64,000 nucleotides of DNA from a virus. The notes under the pieces are model-generated. The model was given only the letters and a program-made list of their open reading frames with translations. It made no database searches and was not told the DNA's origin. The position numbers and the translations under genes are program-made. The stretch's first letter is position 1. Each line of letters starts with the position of its first letter. Positions 54,336-62,484 of this stretch are shown in pieces. The DNA lies in IMG/VR virus record IMGVR_UViG_3300020408_000005, positions 1-64,000 of that record; one strand, 5' to 3'.

Positions 54336-56423
54336 TTAGAAGCAAGTGTCAAACTCAGGGTAATCAAATACCGTGGTTGGATAATCAATTATATTTATCG
54401 AGGTTCCGTCAAAGTTGATTGGAGTAAAATCTAACGGATCGAAGTTTGGAACGCTAGTTCCATCAATGGTGTAGTCTATAGTGATTACTTGTGGGTTGAA
54501 AATAGTTGGATCTACACCAGTTCCTATATTTACATTACCACTATCTAGCAGAACTGTAACAGGAATACGTGATGTTCCATCAGGAGTGCTTGCTACGTTT
54601 ATAGGACCTAGACAAACTTCTCCAGTTTTATAATTAACAGTTCCAACACCAGACTTAAGAATAACTTCTTTTTCATCTAGTTTTGTAACCATTATTAATT
54701 CACCTCTACCATTATCTCTCACATTCACTGGTAAAAGAGCACTTGTATCATTTTCTACAAATGTACTAATACTTAATACTGAATTTGTTGTTAACTGTTG
54801 AGATGATACAGCAAGATCTAATAACGCATCTGTGTAACCTGTAGAATAAAATGTTCCACTCTTTACAGCAGAAAATTTAGGACTACATACTGCCACACCA
54901 TCACTAGAATTACCAGAACCAATATCACCAGGATTTACAATAGCATTACCAAAATCTACACATTGAGTGAATGTAGAACCAAATGGGAATCCAGATACAT
55001 TTAAACCAAGTGTCATTGTTGTCTGATTACCAACAATACTATTTTGAGATTGATCAATCATTGTTTGGAACGCAGATGTGTCAATCCTTCCATTAAATCT
55101 ATTTGCAGATCCTTGTGTATTAAAGTCATCAATAGCACCAAGAACTCTAGATGCCAATTCATTATTTGATAAGTTTGTTGATGTACCGTCAAAGAACACA
55201 TATGTCTTAGGACGTATGTATAGAGTTGTAGGATCGATAATTACTGGTTCGATCGCTGCCATAGAATACTTCAATAAATCATTCTTGATACGTTTCTTGG
55301 TAGTAGCGTTTAACGCTGCACCAGATTTAGTTTTTACAGCAACAAATACTTTTCCATATACAGGTGGGTAGACTCTTTCTCCACCATAAGCAGTAACAGA
55401 CTTTGCTTGAGGATAAACCAGTTTAGTAACATACTCATAATCAGACTCCGTAACTGCTCTGTTTTGGGCACTGAATGCCCTTGGAGCGTTGTACTTGATA
55501 GATATAACATCTTCTCCTGCTTCACCGTCCTGAGAGGCATCTACGGTTGCTATAGAGATGTTTGCAGCAGGTACATTGCGACCAGTATTATCTGTTACTC
55601 TACCTATAAAAGTAAACTTCTTACAACCATTTGCTTCTGGTCCATTAGTTCTAACATATTTAAGTCTTATAACCTCACCTGCTATTAACTCTCTACCTAT
55701 AATACCATCACCAAATATTACAGTATATCTAAGATCATCCGTTTCTTCTAAGAAATAACCACGAGTTGTACCATCTACATTTACAATATTTGTAATTTGG
55801 TTGTAAGTATCTATTTCTTCACTTTGAGCATTAGGTGAAATAGACACATAAAGTAAGTCTGTATCTACATTGTCAACAGGAATCTCGTATTTTCTTTTTT
55901 TAACGTCAGTTACGTTGTACTCATACTCTAATAAATTACCTTGATATATTACTGTTTTATTAAATGTTGCAAGACCAGTCTGCTGATCTACCATAGAAGT
56001 GATTGGTTGTGGAACTGTGAATGTATATGCTTGACCATCAACAGCAGATACAAATACATCGCCCGCAGGAATAGTTACGGTAGATGGATATGTTGTTCCT
56101 GATCCAAGAAAACTTGTTTGCACTGCAAATGCAACACACGCTTTTGCTGCTTTTATTGATCTAGGTGTATAATTTAATTGTTTTGCTATCTTTACTACGT
56201 TGTCTCTTATTGTTGCCGACTCTAAAAATGCTTCATTCATCGCCATATTAGCGTTGAAAGCAGAATAATAAGTATTGTATGCTAATACGTCTAGAAGATA
56301 TGACGCAGCAGATCCATCAAAGTCGTAATCTGTAAATTCTGTTCTAGTTCTTAGATACGATTTGATGGATTCTTTTATCTCTCCAAAATCAAGAGATGTT
56401 AAATTTGATGGTATTGCGGGCAT
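54336..56423 (-). CDS. 6: Baseplate wedge protein gp6 (baseplate J family)
   Basis: This 695-residue protein matches gp6 (660 residues in T4): LTSLDFGEIKESIKSYLRTR, YDFDGSAASYLLDVLAYNTY, NANMAMNEAFLESATIRDNV and IAKQLNYTPRS are the family's N-terminal signature, followed by FGDGIIGRELIAGEVIRLKY and the VTESDYEYVTKLVYPQAKSV segment of baseplate J proteins. gp6 dimers link the wedges into the inner baseplate ring and contact gp25 and gp7. The gene starts one base after gp25 and ends 20 bases before the giant. Confidence 0.96.
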   Translation of the reverse strand: MPAIPSNLTSLDFGEIKESIKSYLRTRTEFTDYDFDGSAASYLLDVLAYNTYYSAFNANMAMNEAFLESATIRDNVVKIAKQLNYTPRSIKAAKACVAFAVQTSFLGSGTTYPSTVTIPAGDVFVSAVDGQAYTFTVPQPITSMVDQQTGLATFNKTVIYQGNLLEYEYNVTDVKKRKYEIPVDNVDTDLLYVSISPNAQSEEIDTYNQITNIVNVDGTTRGYFLEETDDLRYTVIFGDGIIGRELIAGEVIRLKYVRTNGPEANGCKKFTFIGRVTDNTGRNVPAANISIATVDASQDGEAGEDVISIKYNAPRAFSAQNRAVTESDYEYVTKLVYPQAKSVTAYGGERVYPPVYGKVFVAVKTKSGAALNATTKKRIKNDLLKYSMAAIEPVIIDPTTLYIRPKTYVFFDGTSTNLSNNELASRVLGAIDDFNTQGSANRFNGRIDTSAFQTMIDQSQNSIVGNQTTMTLGLNVSGFPFGSTFTQCVDFGNAIVNPGDIGSGNSSDGVAVCSPKFSAVKSGTFYSTGYTDALLDLAVSSQQLTTNSVLSISTFVENDTSALLPVNVRDNGRGELIMVTKLDEKEVILKSGVGTVNYKTGEVCLGPINVASTPDGTSRIPVTVLLDSGNVNIGTGVDPTIFNPQVITIDYTIDGTSVPNFDPLDFTPINFDGTSINIIDYPTTVFDYPEFDTCF
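54392..54399 (-). promoter_or_regulatory. Possible late promoter of the giant gene, inside gp6
   Basis: The minus strand reads GATAAATA within the last codons of gp6, 76 bases upstream of the giant's ATG. It is an exact NATAAATA match but inside coding sequence and somewhat far from the start. Confidence 0.4.
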
Positions 56424-56837
56424 CTATACTTGCTCCAGTAAGAAATCAACGGTTTGCACTAAAGTTTCACCAATAATCTTATAGTCAAGTTCAACACGGA
56501 GACTGTTATCATCTTCTGGATCTTGCTGTACTCTAACCGAACGAACATTTATTCTAGGTTCTAGTCTTGTGCAAACGTTGATGATTTCTTCTTTAATGTC
56601 TTGTGCAACAAAAACATCATATGGTTCAAATAATAGTTCTCTTAAACGTGATCCAGTCTTAGGTTGAAATGGTCTTTCACCCATTCCAGTTAATACTAAA
56701 TTACGGACTGACTGTTTAATAGCGTTTTCATTCTTAACAGTAGTAAAATCCTCAGTATTTGGATTTGGTTTCATCAAAATACTGAAGTCTTTAAATGCTC
56801 TACTAAGTTGTCGTTCTGCTCTGAACTTGTACGCCAT
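56424..56837 (-). CDS. 25: Baseplate wedge protein gp25
   Basis: This 137-residue protein is gp25, a lysozyme-fold-like wedge subunit that forms the core bundle with gp6 and gp53. The signature is NAIKQSVRNLVLTGMGERPF followed by QPKTGSRLRELLFEPYD, with LEPRINVRSVRVQQDPEDDN and LRVELDYKI in the C-terminal half. Length equals the T4 protein (132 residues). A GATAAATA late promoter lies 26 bases upstream. The gene abuts gp6. Confidence 0.96.
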   Translation of the reverse strand: MAYKFRAERQLSRAFKDFSILMKPNPNTEDFTTVKNENAIKQSVRNLVLTGMGERPFQPKTGSRLRELLFEPYDVFVAQDIKEEIINVCTRLEPRINVRSVRVQQDPEDDNSLRVELDYKIIGETLVQTVDFLLEQV

Positions 56838-56940
56838 TACTCAAAACTTTTATTTGTTTTAAGTATTTATCACGTTCGGGCATAGTTACTAACCACTTGC
56901 CACTTTTGACAAATTCTTCACTCATATCAACTCGAATCAT
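56803..56940 (-). CDS. Possible small protein overlapping gp25 (45 aa)
   Basis: A frame starts with an ATGA overlap at the stop of the basic 45-residue gene and encodes IRVDMSEEFVKSGKWLVTMP, then ERDKYLKQIKVL, a plausible amphipathic peptide. It runs 35 bases into gp25 in another frame, and a late promoter lies inside it, so the region may instead be a plain leader for gp25. The call is tentative. Confidence 0.35.
   Translation of the reverse strand: MIRVDMSEEFVKSGKWLVTMPERDKYLKQIKVLSNGVQVQSRTTT
56864..56871 (-). promoter_or_regulatory. Late promoter of gp25-gp6
   Basis: The minus strand reads GATAAATA (context CGTGATAAATACTT) 26 bases before the gp25 ATG. It matches NATAAATA exactly and heads the baseplate gene run. 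Confidence 0.6.
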
Positions 56941-57074
56941 TTACCCTGTCCTCGGTAACGTTTTTTTGCTGCATTACGAGAAGTTGCAGAATACTTGCTG
57001 TGCTGTCCTCTGCCCTGTCTTGTTTTTTTAGGTTTGGATTCAATAGTTTGACCCATACTGAAAGTTTTTGCCAT
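56937..57074 (-). CDS. Small basic protein (45 aa)
   Basis: The frame encodes AKTFSMGQTIESKPKKTRQG, then RGQHSKYSATSRNAAKKRYR and GQGK, a very basic, Gly/Ser/Lys/Arg-rich peptide. Similar short basic proteins occur in this place in T4-like cyanophages as far as I recall, which raises confidence that it is a gene. A TATAAAA element lies about 16-20 bases upstream. It may bind nucleic acid; function is unknown. Confidence 0.7.
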   Translation of the reverse strand: MAKTFSMGQTIESKPKKTRQGRGQHSKYSATSRNAAKKRYRGQGK

Positions 57075-57095
57075 AGTAATAATGTAGTTTTATAA

Positions 57096-57135
57096 GAGGG
57101 CACTCCTTCTACGTGGAGATCTTTTGTACTCCCTC
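57096..57135 (-). terminator. Possible hairpin after the 44-residue gene
   Basis: On the minus strand GAGGG (57135-57131) pairs with CCCTC (57100-57096), with an inner CTCC/GGAG pair, just after the stop at 57134. The stem is interrupted and no long T-tract follows, so termination is uncertain. Confidence 0.3.
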
Positions 57136-57268
57136 AGTGTGAATGACTGTAATCTATATCTATATCAATACCAGAACAATCTGGTATTTCAAGATTGTCA
57201 TCTTCTTGACCTTCCATCATCTTTTCTATCCACTCTTCAAACCTTTGTGACTTTCTAGTTTTTTCCAT
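57134..57268 (-). CDS. Small acidic protein (44 aa)
   Basis: The likely start is the ATG at 57268, six bases after the PAAR-like gene stop; a longer frame from 57328 would overlap that gene by 55 bases. The protein is EKTRKSQRFEEWIEKMMEGQ, then EDDNLEIPDCSGIDIDID and YSHSH. It has a helical first half and an acidic end with one Cys and two His. No family is recognised. Confidence 0.6.
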   Translation of the reverse strand: MEKTRKSQRFEEWIEKMMEGQEDDNLEIPDCSGIDIDIDYSHSH

Positions 57269-57273
57269 TTGAG

Positions 57274-57801
57274 TTAACCACAGAGAACAGTAGGAGAACC
57301 GTAGGCAATAACTGATTTGCAAGGCCAAGATCTAAATCTAGGTCCCACACCCAGTGGATCTAAGATTCTAGCGACTCGTCTTTTAAGGGCGAATACAGTA
57401 TATGTAGTCGCTGTAACAACCCTTTCGTGTCCAATACCACCTTTATCTTCGATCGTTAATATACTTCCTCCAAAAGGTGTGGGTATAATACACATCGCTT
57501 TTCCGCACGGGCAAGTGTAATTTACTATATTCGTCGTAATTGATCTGTGTTGGATAAATGAATCCATTTCCAACATAATGGGAAGTTTATTTACTAACAC
57601 TGTTGCTCTTAGCGGAGATAAACCGACTAGAGGTATCATTGGTGTGGGTGGCCACCAACAAGTTTTGTTTTTTAACTCAATAGTAAATGGTATAGGTGTA
57701 CTTCCGCAAGGTTGAGTGTTATGAATAGTTGCAGGTATAGGAATCCCGTGTCCACTACAAGGTAGACCATTGTGACTTGCTACTGGGAGTTTTCCTGGCA
57801 T
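57274..57801 (-). CDS. PAAR-like spike tip protein candidate (175 aa)
   Basis: The N-terminus PGKLPVASHNGLPCSGHGIP, then IPATIHNTQPCGSTPIPF, resembles PAAR-type spike proteins, with His and Cys residues that could bind the central metal and Gly/Pro-rich turns. T4 has a PAAR protein, gp5.4, capping the gp5 spike. The remaining 130 residues (KNKTCWWPPTPMIPL, YTCPCGKAMCIIPTPFGG, then GPRFRSWPCKSVIAYGSPTV) contain further Cys pairs and are longer than a minimal PAAR domain (about 95 residues). Position upstream of gp25 fits a baseplate hub or spike component. It is coupled by TAATG to the upstream 56-residue gene. Confidence 0.62.
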   Translation of the reverse strand: MPGKLPVASHNGLPCSGHGIPIPATIHNTQPCGSTPIPFTIELKNKTCWWPPTPMIPLVGLSPLRATVLVNKLPIMLEMDSFIQHRSITTNIVNYTCPCGKAMCIIPTPFGGSILTIEDKGGIGHERVVTATTYTVFALKRRVARILDPLGVGPRFRSWPCKSVIAYGSPTVLCG

Positions 57802-57971
57802 TAGAAAGATGCGTCCGCGTAATTTTCTGCTGATTCATTAACTACGGTGTAAGTAAGATCCTCTGTAAAATAAGATCTGTATATCCTACCCCAAATAATG
57901 TCAAACTCAGATTGATTTAGATCTTTGAATAGACAATTTTCTTTCAAATAGATGTGATAAGTTTTTGTCAT
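57801..57971 (-). CDS. Conserved small protein (56 aa)
   Basis: The frame encodes TKTYHIYLKENCLFKDLNQS, then EFDIIWGRIYRSYFTED and LTYTVVNESAENY. It begins with a one-base TAATG overlap with the 1104-residue gene and ends with the same overlap into the PAAR-like gene, so it is clearly part of the operon. The alternating pattern suggests a small alpha/beta fold. Function unknown. Confidence 0.75.
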   Translation of the reverse strand: MTKTYHIYLKENCLFKDLNQSEFDIIWGRIYRSYFTEDLTYTVVNESAENYADASF

Positions 57972-60900
57972 TAATCGAACCTCAAGTCACATTCATCAAA
58001 ATAAGGGTTTCCGTAATTGTTCATAGTGTCATCTAGTAACTTTGAACCTGCTGTAGAATAGTTCCTATAAAGTAAACTTCCTTCATAGGGACCCATTTCT
58101 ATATAGTTGTCCGCATTGATTAGGTTAGGGTCTATAGAAATAGCAGCGTGTACAACCTCATATAGTGCTTGACAACTAGAAAAAGGCGAATCACTACAAA
58201 GATCAGTCTGTGCAAGTGCGTTACCACTTCCGTCATATCCCTTATTAACATCTAGTACACCATCTGTAACAAAGTTGTGCCAACACGGGTTTGGTAACTT
58301 CCCTCCACTACAACTAGGTAGACTTGCGGAGTTATAGTTGTATATCCCCGCATTTCCACTAAATTGAAATGTTTGTGCGGAATAAGTCTGAACATTACTT
58401 CCCAACCACGTCGCTAATTGATCTAATTCCGTAAATCCCGCGTTTAAGGCATAATCAAATGTGTTTTCATCACCAGATAAAGGTACAAATGCGTATTGTC
58501 CTGCGGAAGTCTCATAACATCTACCCTCTGCATCTCCTTGCTTACAAGGATGAGATTTCTTAGGTGCATTGTTTACTGTAATCAATCTAGGACGTGTTAA
58601 TGTGGGTTGAGGTAGTGTTTGTAGGAAATTTAAGAATGACGTGTTTACAGACGCTCCTGCACCGCTTACATCGCCTTCTATCTCCAATGATACACGTATC
58701 CTTGCAGTCTCTTCCTGACTAGCACAGTACTTAAATGGCATATACCCTTTTACAGACTTTTCACCATCTGCATCCAGTGTTACAAAGGGGCACGGTATAT
58801 CAAAGAACCTTCTAACCTCATATAACTGTGGTTGACCCCATTCTTCACATCCCTCTGGGTATAATGAGTTGATTCCTGCTGTATCTGCGTCAACTTCCTT
58901 TGATGTTTCGTTAGATTCTTGCCAAAACTGTGAAATTTCCGCATTTCTCTCGTTAAAGTTAGGTGCATATTGACGCAAGTTAGAAAATAGCGTATCTGGA
59001 GAGTAATAATTATTAATATCAGACCATTCTCCAGGCATATCTAGTTTCAAACAGTTCTGCGGAGTTGATTCACAGTCTTTACTTACCTCTTCATCGTTCA
59101 AATCTGGCATATCCATATAACTTGATACTACAGGATCGTTTTGTGAGTCATCATACTCCCCAATATTTTCATTAAAGGCATCTAAGTTTAAATTTACCTG
59201 CTCTTGCATACCAGTATCCAGTATTCCTGTCTTCAATAAACCATCATAGTTATTTGCTATTTCCCTTACATTACCTCCTGTTCCAGGTTCTTCCAGATCT
59301 TCCTCGTATCTTTGCACAACTAACACTCTAGGTTGTGACGAAGGACTGTATCCTTGACCTGGATCATTGATAATTACGTTTATAATACTGCCTTGATCAT
59401 CTAAAACAGGTGTTAACTGTGCTTGTTTGAGCGTTCCTTGGAATCCAGACTCATTTTTGTACGATTCATTGAGTATTGCAGCGGTAGATTCCTTATCTGT
59501 TAACTCTTGACCTTGAAAATCTGGGTCATTATACGTTTTATTCTGTAAATTTATACCAGAATCATTAACAAATGTCTCTTGTTGGAACCTTGTAGGGTCA
59601 GCAAACCCCATTTCACGCATTGTTTCGGGAAATTCTATCGCAAGATCGGGATTTTTGTAATCTTTTCCGCTATTGATGATGTTTACTCCTGCAACTTTAC
59701 CCTTTTCATCAATAATTGCCTCTATAAATGCCTCACTTAAGTTACGATCTGGTATAAGTGCGTTCTCTTTTAATGAAACACCGAGGTAAGTTACTCTTTT
59801 TGGGAACTCATACACTCCCCAGAACGCTGCTTTGTCCTTTATACCGTATCCTGCTAGTACATTTATACTCCCACCGTTAGATGAAGTAAAAGATTGGTTG
59901 TATGTAAACGCATTTCCCGTAGTTTCATTGCTAATTTGAGTCAATTCCATATATCCACAGTTCATTTCATCACCAAAATAGCGACAAGCAGTAATCATCC
60001 ACCCATTTATACGCTCTCCTACTGCAAAAAACCCTGTATTGGATGTATATCTAAAAAATATACGGGGTTCATCTGTATCAGTTCCCCAGAATGACTCATT
60101 TGCTCCTATTTGATTGAATGGAGCATCTACATACATTCTAGTTTTCTTTGTTACCCACGCACTCTCTTTTATAGTGTAATTGTAAGTATGATACTCAAGA
60201 GTGGGTTGTGCGTTATCACTATCAAGACAAGGAGCGTCTGTTGTAAGGAAGTTTATACCATATACGGGTCCATTCCACGGATATGACGTATCATAGAGGT
60301 AATATACGAATTGTCCCTCGAAAGCATCGTGAAAATTCAATGATCTTGGTACAGAACCCTTTACTGGTCCGTTTTTTCCATAAAACCACTCGTAATACGC
60401 TGCTGTACTCAATATTTCTACTGCTGAACCTCCCCAACCCGCTTGAGATGGTGGATCTTGCAATGCAAGGTAGTCTCCTAGTCCAAAACTAGCGTTTTCA
60501 TCAAAATCATACCACCCAGAACGATTTACTTCACCTGTATTCCTTGGTTTTCCTAAATTTTCAATCTTTTTTCTACCTCTAGGTGCTCCAGAGGTCATTA
60601 CGTAACCAATTATACCTACAAATGCGTATTGTTGCTGTCTAGGGTCTGAACAATCGGGTACTCCCGCTACTCCAATCTCTAAATTATTCTCTTTTACGGG
60701 GTTTATTGTGTAAAAATTGTCAGGACCACGGTTTACTCCGCTAGGTAACTTATATTCATACAGAGGAACTGCGGTTTCACCACCTTTCATTAACCCAGAT
60801 GACGCTGCGTTCGCTGCGGATGTCCAAATGTACCCTAATAACTCTCCTCCGCTACCTGTAGTCAAGTATGAGTTGTTTCCTGCGGAGTCAAAGTTAGTAT

Positions 60901-61285
60901 AGAGTGGAACAGCACCAGTTTGACTGTCCTGCATTATAGTGAAGTACTGTGCACTCCTCTGACGTGGTTCTCTATTGTAACTACGGAAGTCGTAAACGTT
61001 ATCTTCTAGAGTATCTTCCTTACTGTATAGGTGATCTCTTAATTTACCACTATAGTATCTGTATATTGATGTTCTTTCTGCATCACAGTTATCTAAACAC
61101 GTTGCAGTAGGTTCTCCTAGGTAAAATACCTGATCCTTACCAAACTTAAACCCACCAGGACCTATCCCTTGGAATTGAATGGTGTACCCTGCGGGTATAT
61201 TAGTTCCAGTATAGACTTTTGTATAATCTTCTGAGTCAACAGGGTTCATATAAGAACGACCTGTTTCTAGGATCTTAGCGGGCAT
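57971..61285 (-). CDS. Cysteine-rich virion structural protein (1104 aa)
   Basis: The first part has lectin-like repeats reminiscent of DUF5648 (SIYRYYSGKLRDHLYSKED, then YFTIMQDSQTGAVPLYTNFD, and TAVPLYEYKL with DNFYTINPV), a module found in bacterial surface and phage proteins. Residues about 520-670 include two Gly-Tyr-type repeats (VAGVNIINSGKDYKNPDLAI and INVIINDPGQGYSPSSQPRV). The second half is acidic and Cys-rich; roughly 19 cysteines occur in all, many in pairs (CLDNC, CESTPQNC, CKQGDAEGRC). It starts within the 3' end of the 94-residue gene. A baseplate or fibre location is likely from context, with no direct T4 equivalent. Confidence 0.82.
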   Translation of the reverse strand: MPAKILETGRSYMNPVDSEDYTKVYTGTNIPAGYTIQFQGIGPGGFKFGKDQVFYLGEPTATCLDNCDAERTSIYRYYSGKLRDHLYSKEDTLEDNVYDFRSYNREPRQRSAQYFTIMQDSQTGAVPLYTNFDSAGNNSYLTTGSGGELLGYIWTSAANAASSGLMKGGETAVPLYEYKLPSGVNRGPDNFYTINPVKENNLEIGVAGVPDCSDPRQQQYAFVGIIGYVMTSGAPRGRKKIENLGKPRNTGEVNRSGWYDFDENASFGLGDYLALQDPPSQAGWGGSAVEILSTAAYYEWFYGKNGPVKGSVPRSLNFHDAFEGQFVYYLYDTSYPWNGPVYGINFLTTDAPCLDSDNAQPTLEYHTYNYTIKESAWVTKKTRMYVDAPFNQIGANESFWGTDTDEPRIFFRYTSNTGFFAVGERINGWMITACRYFGDEMNCGYMELTQISNETTGNAFTYNQSFTSSNGGSINVLAGYGIKDKAAFWGVYEFPKRVTYLGVSLKENALIPDRNLSEAFIEAIIDEKGKVAGVNIINSGKDYKNPDLAIEFPETMREMGFADPTRFQQETFVNDSGINLQNKTYNDPDFQGQELTDKESTAAILNESYKNESGFQGTLKQAQLTPVLDDQGSIINVIINDPGQGYSPSSQPRVLVVQRYEEDLEEPGTGGNVREIANNYDGLLKTGILDTGMQEQVNLNLDAFNENIGEYDDSQNDPVVSSYMDMPDLNDEEVSKDCESTPQNCLKLDMPGEWSDINNYYSPDTLFSNLRQYAPNFNERNAEISQFWQESNETSKEVDADTAGINSLYPEGCEEWGQPQLYEVRRFFDIPCPFVTLDADGEKSVKGYMPFKYCASQEETARIRVSLEIEGDVSGAGASVNTSFLNFLQTLPQPTLTRPRLITVNNAPKKSHPCKQGDAEGRCYETSAGQYAFVPLSGDENTFDYALNAGFTELDQLATWLGSNVQTYSAQTFQFSGNAGIYNYNSASLPSCSGGKLPNPCWHNFVTDGVLDVNKGYDGSGNALAQTDLCSDSPFSSCQALYEVVHAAISIDPNLINADNYIEMGPYEGSLLYRNYSTAGSKLLDDTMNNYGNPYFDECDLRFD

Positions 61286-61559
61286 CCATTTGTGCTAGAG
61301 TTTCTTCAATTTTATTTAGTCTGTCAAAAATAGTATCAAATACCTGTAGCAAATTACTATGGTTATCATTTCCAGGGATCTTATATTGTATCATATCAGC
61401 ACCTCTACTTAAGAATGCTTCTATCTGCTGAGTACGATTGGCAATGTTAGTAGCAGTCTTTGCTATCATTCCAAACCTCCACTCGTTCTCCTCTTCTATA
61501 GATTTAAACTCAGGTACCTCTAAATCTTGAGGTATTACTAAATCTTCTTGGTTTTCCAT
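61275..61559 (-). CDS. Small coiled-coil protein (94 aa)
   Basis: The protein has an acidic N-terminus (VIPQDLEVPEFKSIEEENEW) and two helical stretches, TATNIANRTQQIEAFLSRG and LLQVFDTIFDRLNKIEETLA, the latter with heptad character. It overlaps the 1104-residue gene by 11 bases and its ATG overlaps the 2OG oxygenase stop by one base. It might help assemble the large downstream protein; no family is recognised. Confidence 0.75.
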   Translation of the reverse strand: MENQEDLVIPQDLEVPEFKSIEEENEWRFGMIAKTATNIANRTQQIEAFLSRGADMIQYKIPGNDNHSNLLQVFDTIFDRLNKIEETLAQMDAR

Positions 61560-62095
61560 TAAAAATAATTAAAATTCAATACTACACGGAACTTTTGGTC
61601 TGTGCAACTGGTACCTGCGTGAGGTGTATTCACCTTAAATTTTAGCAAACGATTTGCCTTACTGTCAACTTTAGTACCGTCTTGAAAGTATGTATAACCA
61701 TTATTGTCATTTAGATAGTATATTGCAGTAGTAGCACCATCAAACTCATCAGATCCATACTCACCACAGTCTGTATGGAAGTCATACTCCTGTAGTTTAT
61801 CTGTATGGTGGTTTAGGTTTGCCTTTATACGTATCAGTGCTCTTGGTTGTAAACTGTTTATTATAGGTAATACCTTCTCATACTGAGGTCCTAGAGGTTG
61901 TCCTCCTCCATATACGTAGTTTACCATTTGCCAGTTATATATCTCTTTCGCTTGTAACTCAGGATCTACCATTCGGGCAACGTGCATTACCTTCGCTTTG
62001 TTTACATACCACGGAAAGTCTTGTCCCGTAAAGTAGTCTCGGATTTCCTCAAACTCATTCGGGGGGAGGTAGTTATCGATAATTTGAAAGTTCAT
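61559..62095 (-). CDS. Putative 2OG-Fe(II) oxygenase (178 aa)
   Basis: From the ATG at 62095 (a GTG one codon upstream is also possible) the protein shows a prolyl-4-hydroxylase-like core: YDFHTDCGEY gives the HxD pair H107/D109, TTAIYYLNDNNGYTYFQDGT is the central strand pair, and KVNTPHAGTSCTDQKFRVVL gives the distal iron ligand H159 and the 2OG-binding R170. All key residues are present. The substrate is unknown. It is one of two oxygenases in the window and shares little sequence with the other. It is coupled to the coiled-coil gene. Confidence 0.92.
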   Translation of the reverse strand: MNFQIIDNYLPPNEFEEIRDYFTGQDFPWYVNKAKVMHVARMVDPELQAKEIYNWQMVNYVYGGGQPLGPQYEKVLPIINSLQPRALIRIKANLNHHTDKLQEYDFHTDCGEYGSDEFDGATTAIYYLNDNNGYTYFQDGTKVDSKANRLLKFKVNTPHAGTSCTDQKFRVVLNFNYF

Positions 62096-62165
62096 CACAA
62101 TTTCAGAATAGTTACGACGACGCGGGGGTAACGTTTCTCATCGTCAGACCCCTCTATATGCCTTT

Positions 62166-62330
62166 CTAATGGTCACAAACATAGTTTTGGTTGTATCTGT
62201 CTATCGACGGTTGTATTTTATCCAATATATCTTCACATTCGTCATAAGTCTCAGTCTGATACTGAAACAAGTTCTTTTGATACTGTTCTACTGCTCTATA
62301 GATTAAAGAGAGTTCTGCTTTGTTAAACAT
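62166..62330 (-). CDS. Small protein (54 aa)
   Basis: The frame encodes FNKAELSLIYRAVEQYQKNL, then FQYQTETYDECEDILDKIQP and SIDRYNQNYVCDH, a largely helical peptide with two Cys. It overlaps the AbrB-like gene by eight bases (ATGTTTAA), a translational coupling. Between it and the 2OG oxygenase lie 70 bases containing a GGGGT/ACCCC inverted repeat. Function unknown. Confidence 0.7.
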   Translation of the reverse strand: MFNKAELSLIYRAVEQYQKNLFQYQTETYDECEDILDKIQPSIDRYNQNYVCDH

Positions 62331-62484
62331 CTGCCTTAGTGATGATTAATTGTTCGTCGATAATATCATATTGTAACATATCTCCCACTGTCAACGCAAG
62401 TTCTTCAACGATCTGATCAGGTATCTTAAAAGTCATTTCACCGTAATCATCTTCCTCAATAGGAACTAGAAATCTTTTACTCAT
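62323..62484 (-). CDS. AbrB/MazE-like small protein (53 aa)
   Basis: The frame encodes SKRFLVPIEEDDYGEMTFKI, then PDQIVEELALTVGDMLQYDI and IDEQLIITKADV. The pattern IPxxIxEELxLxxGDxLxYxxxDxxLIIxK is that of SpoVT/AbrB-type swapped-hairpin proteins, which are usually DNA-binding or antitoxin-like dimers. It overlaps the NlpC/P60 gene by eight bases (ATGAGTAA) and the next gene by eight bases. A regulatory role is possible; none is shown. Confidence 0.7.
   Translation of the reverse strand: MSKRFLVPIEEDDYGEMTFKIPDQIVEELALTVGDMLQYDIIDEQLIITKADV

Noticed and set aside
57274-57328. Start of the 44-residue gene at 57328
   Set aside because: The longer frame overlaps the PAAR-like gene by 55 bases and its first 20 residues look like antisense noise; the ATG at 57268 follows the stop cleanly.
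62101-62165. GGGGT/ACCCC inverted repeat before the 2OG oxygenase as a terminator
   Set aside because: The loop is about 18-19 bases, the stem only five, and no T-tract follows.
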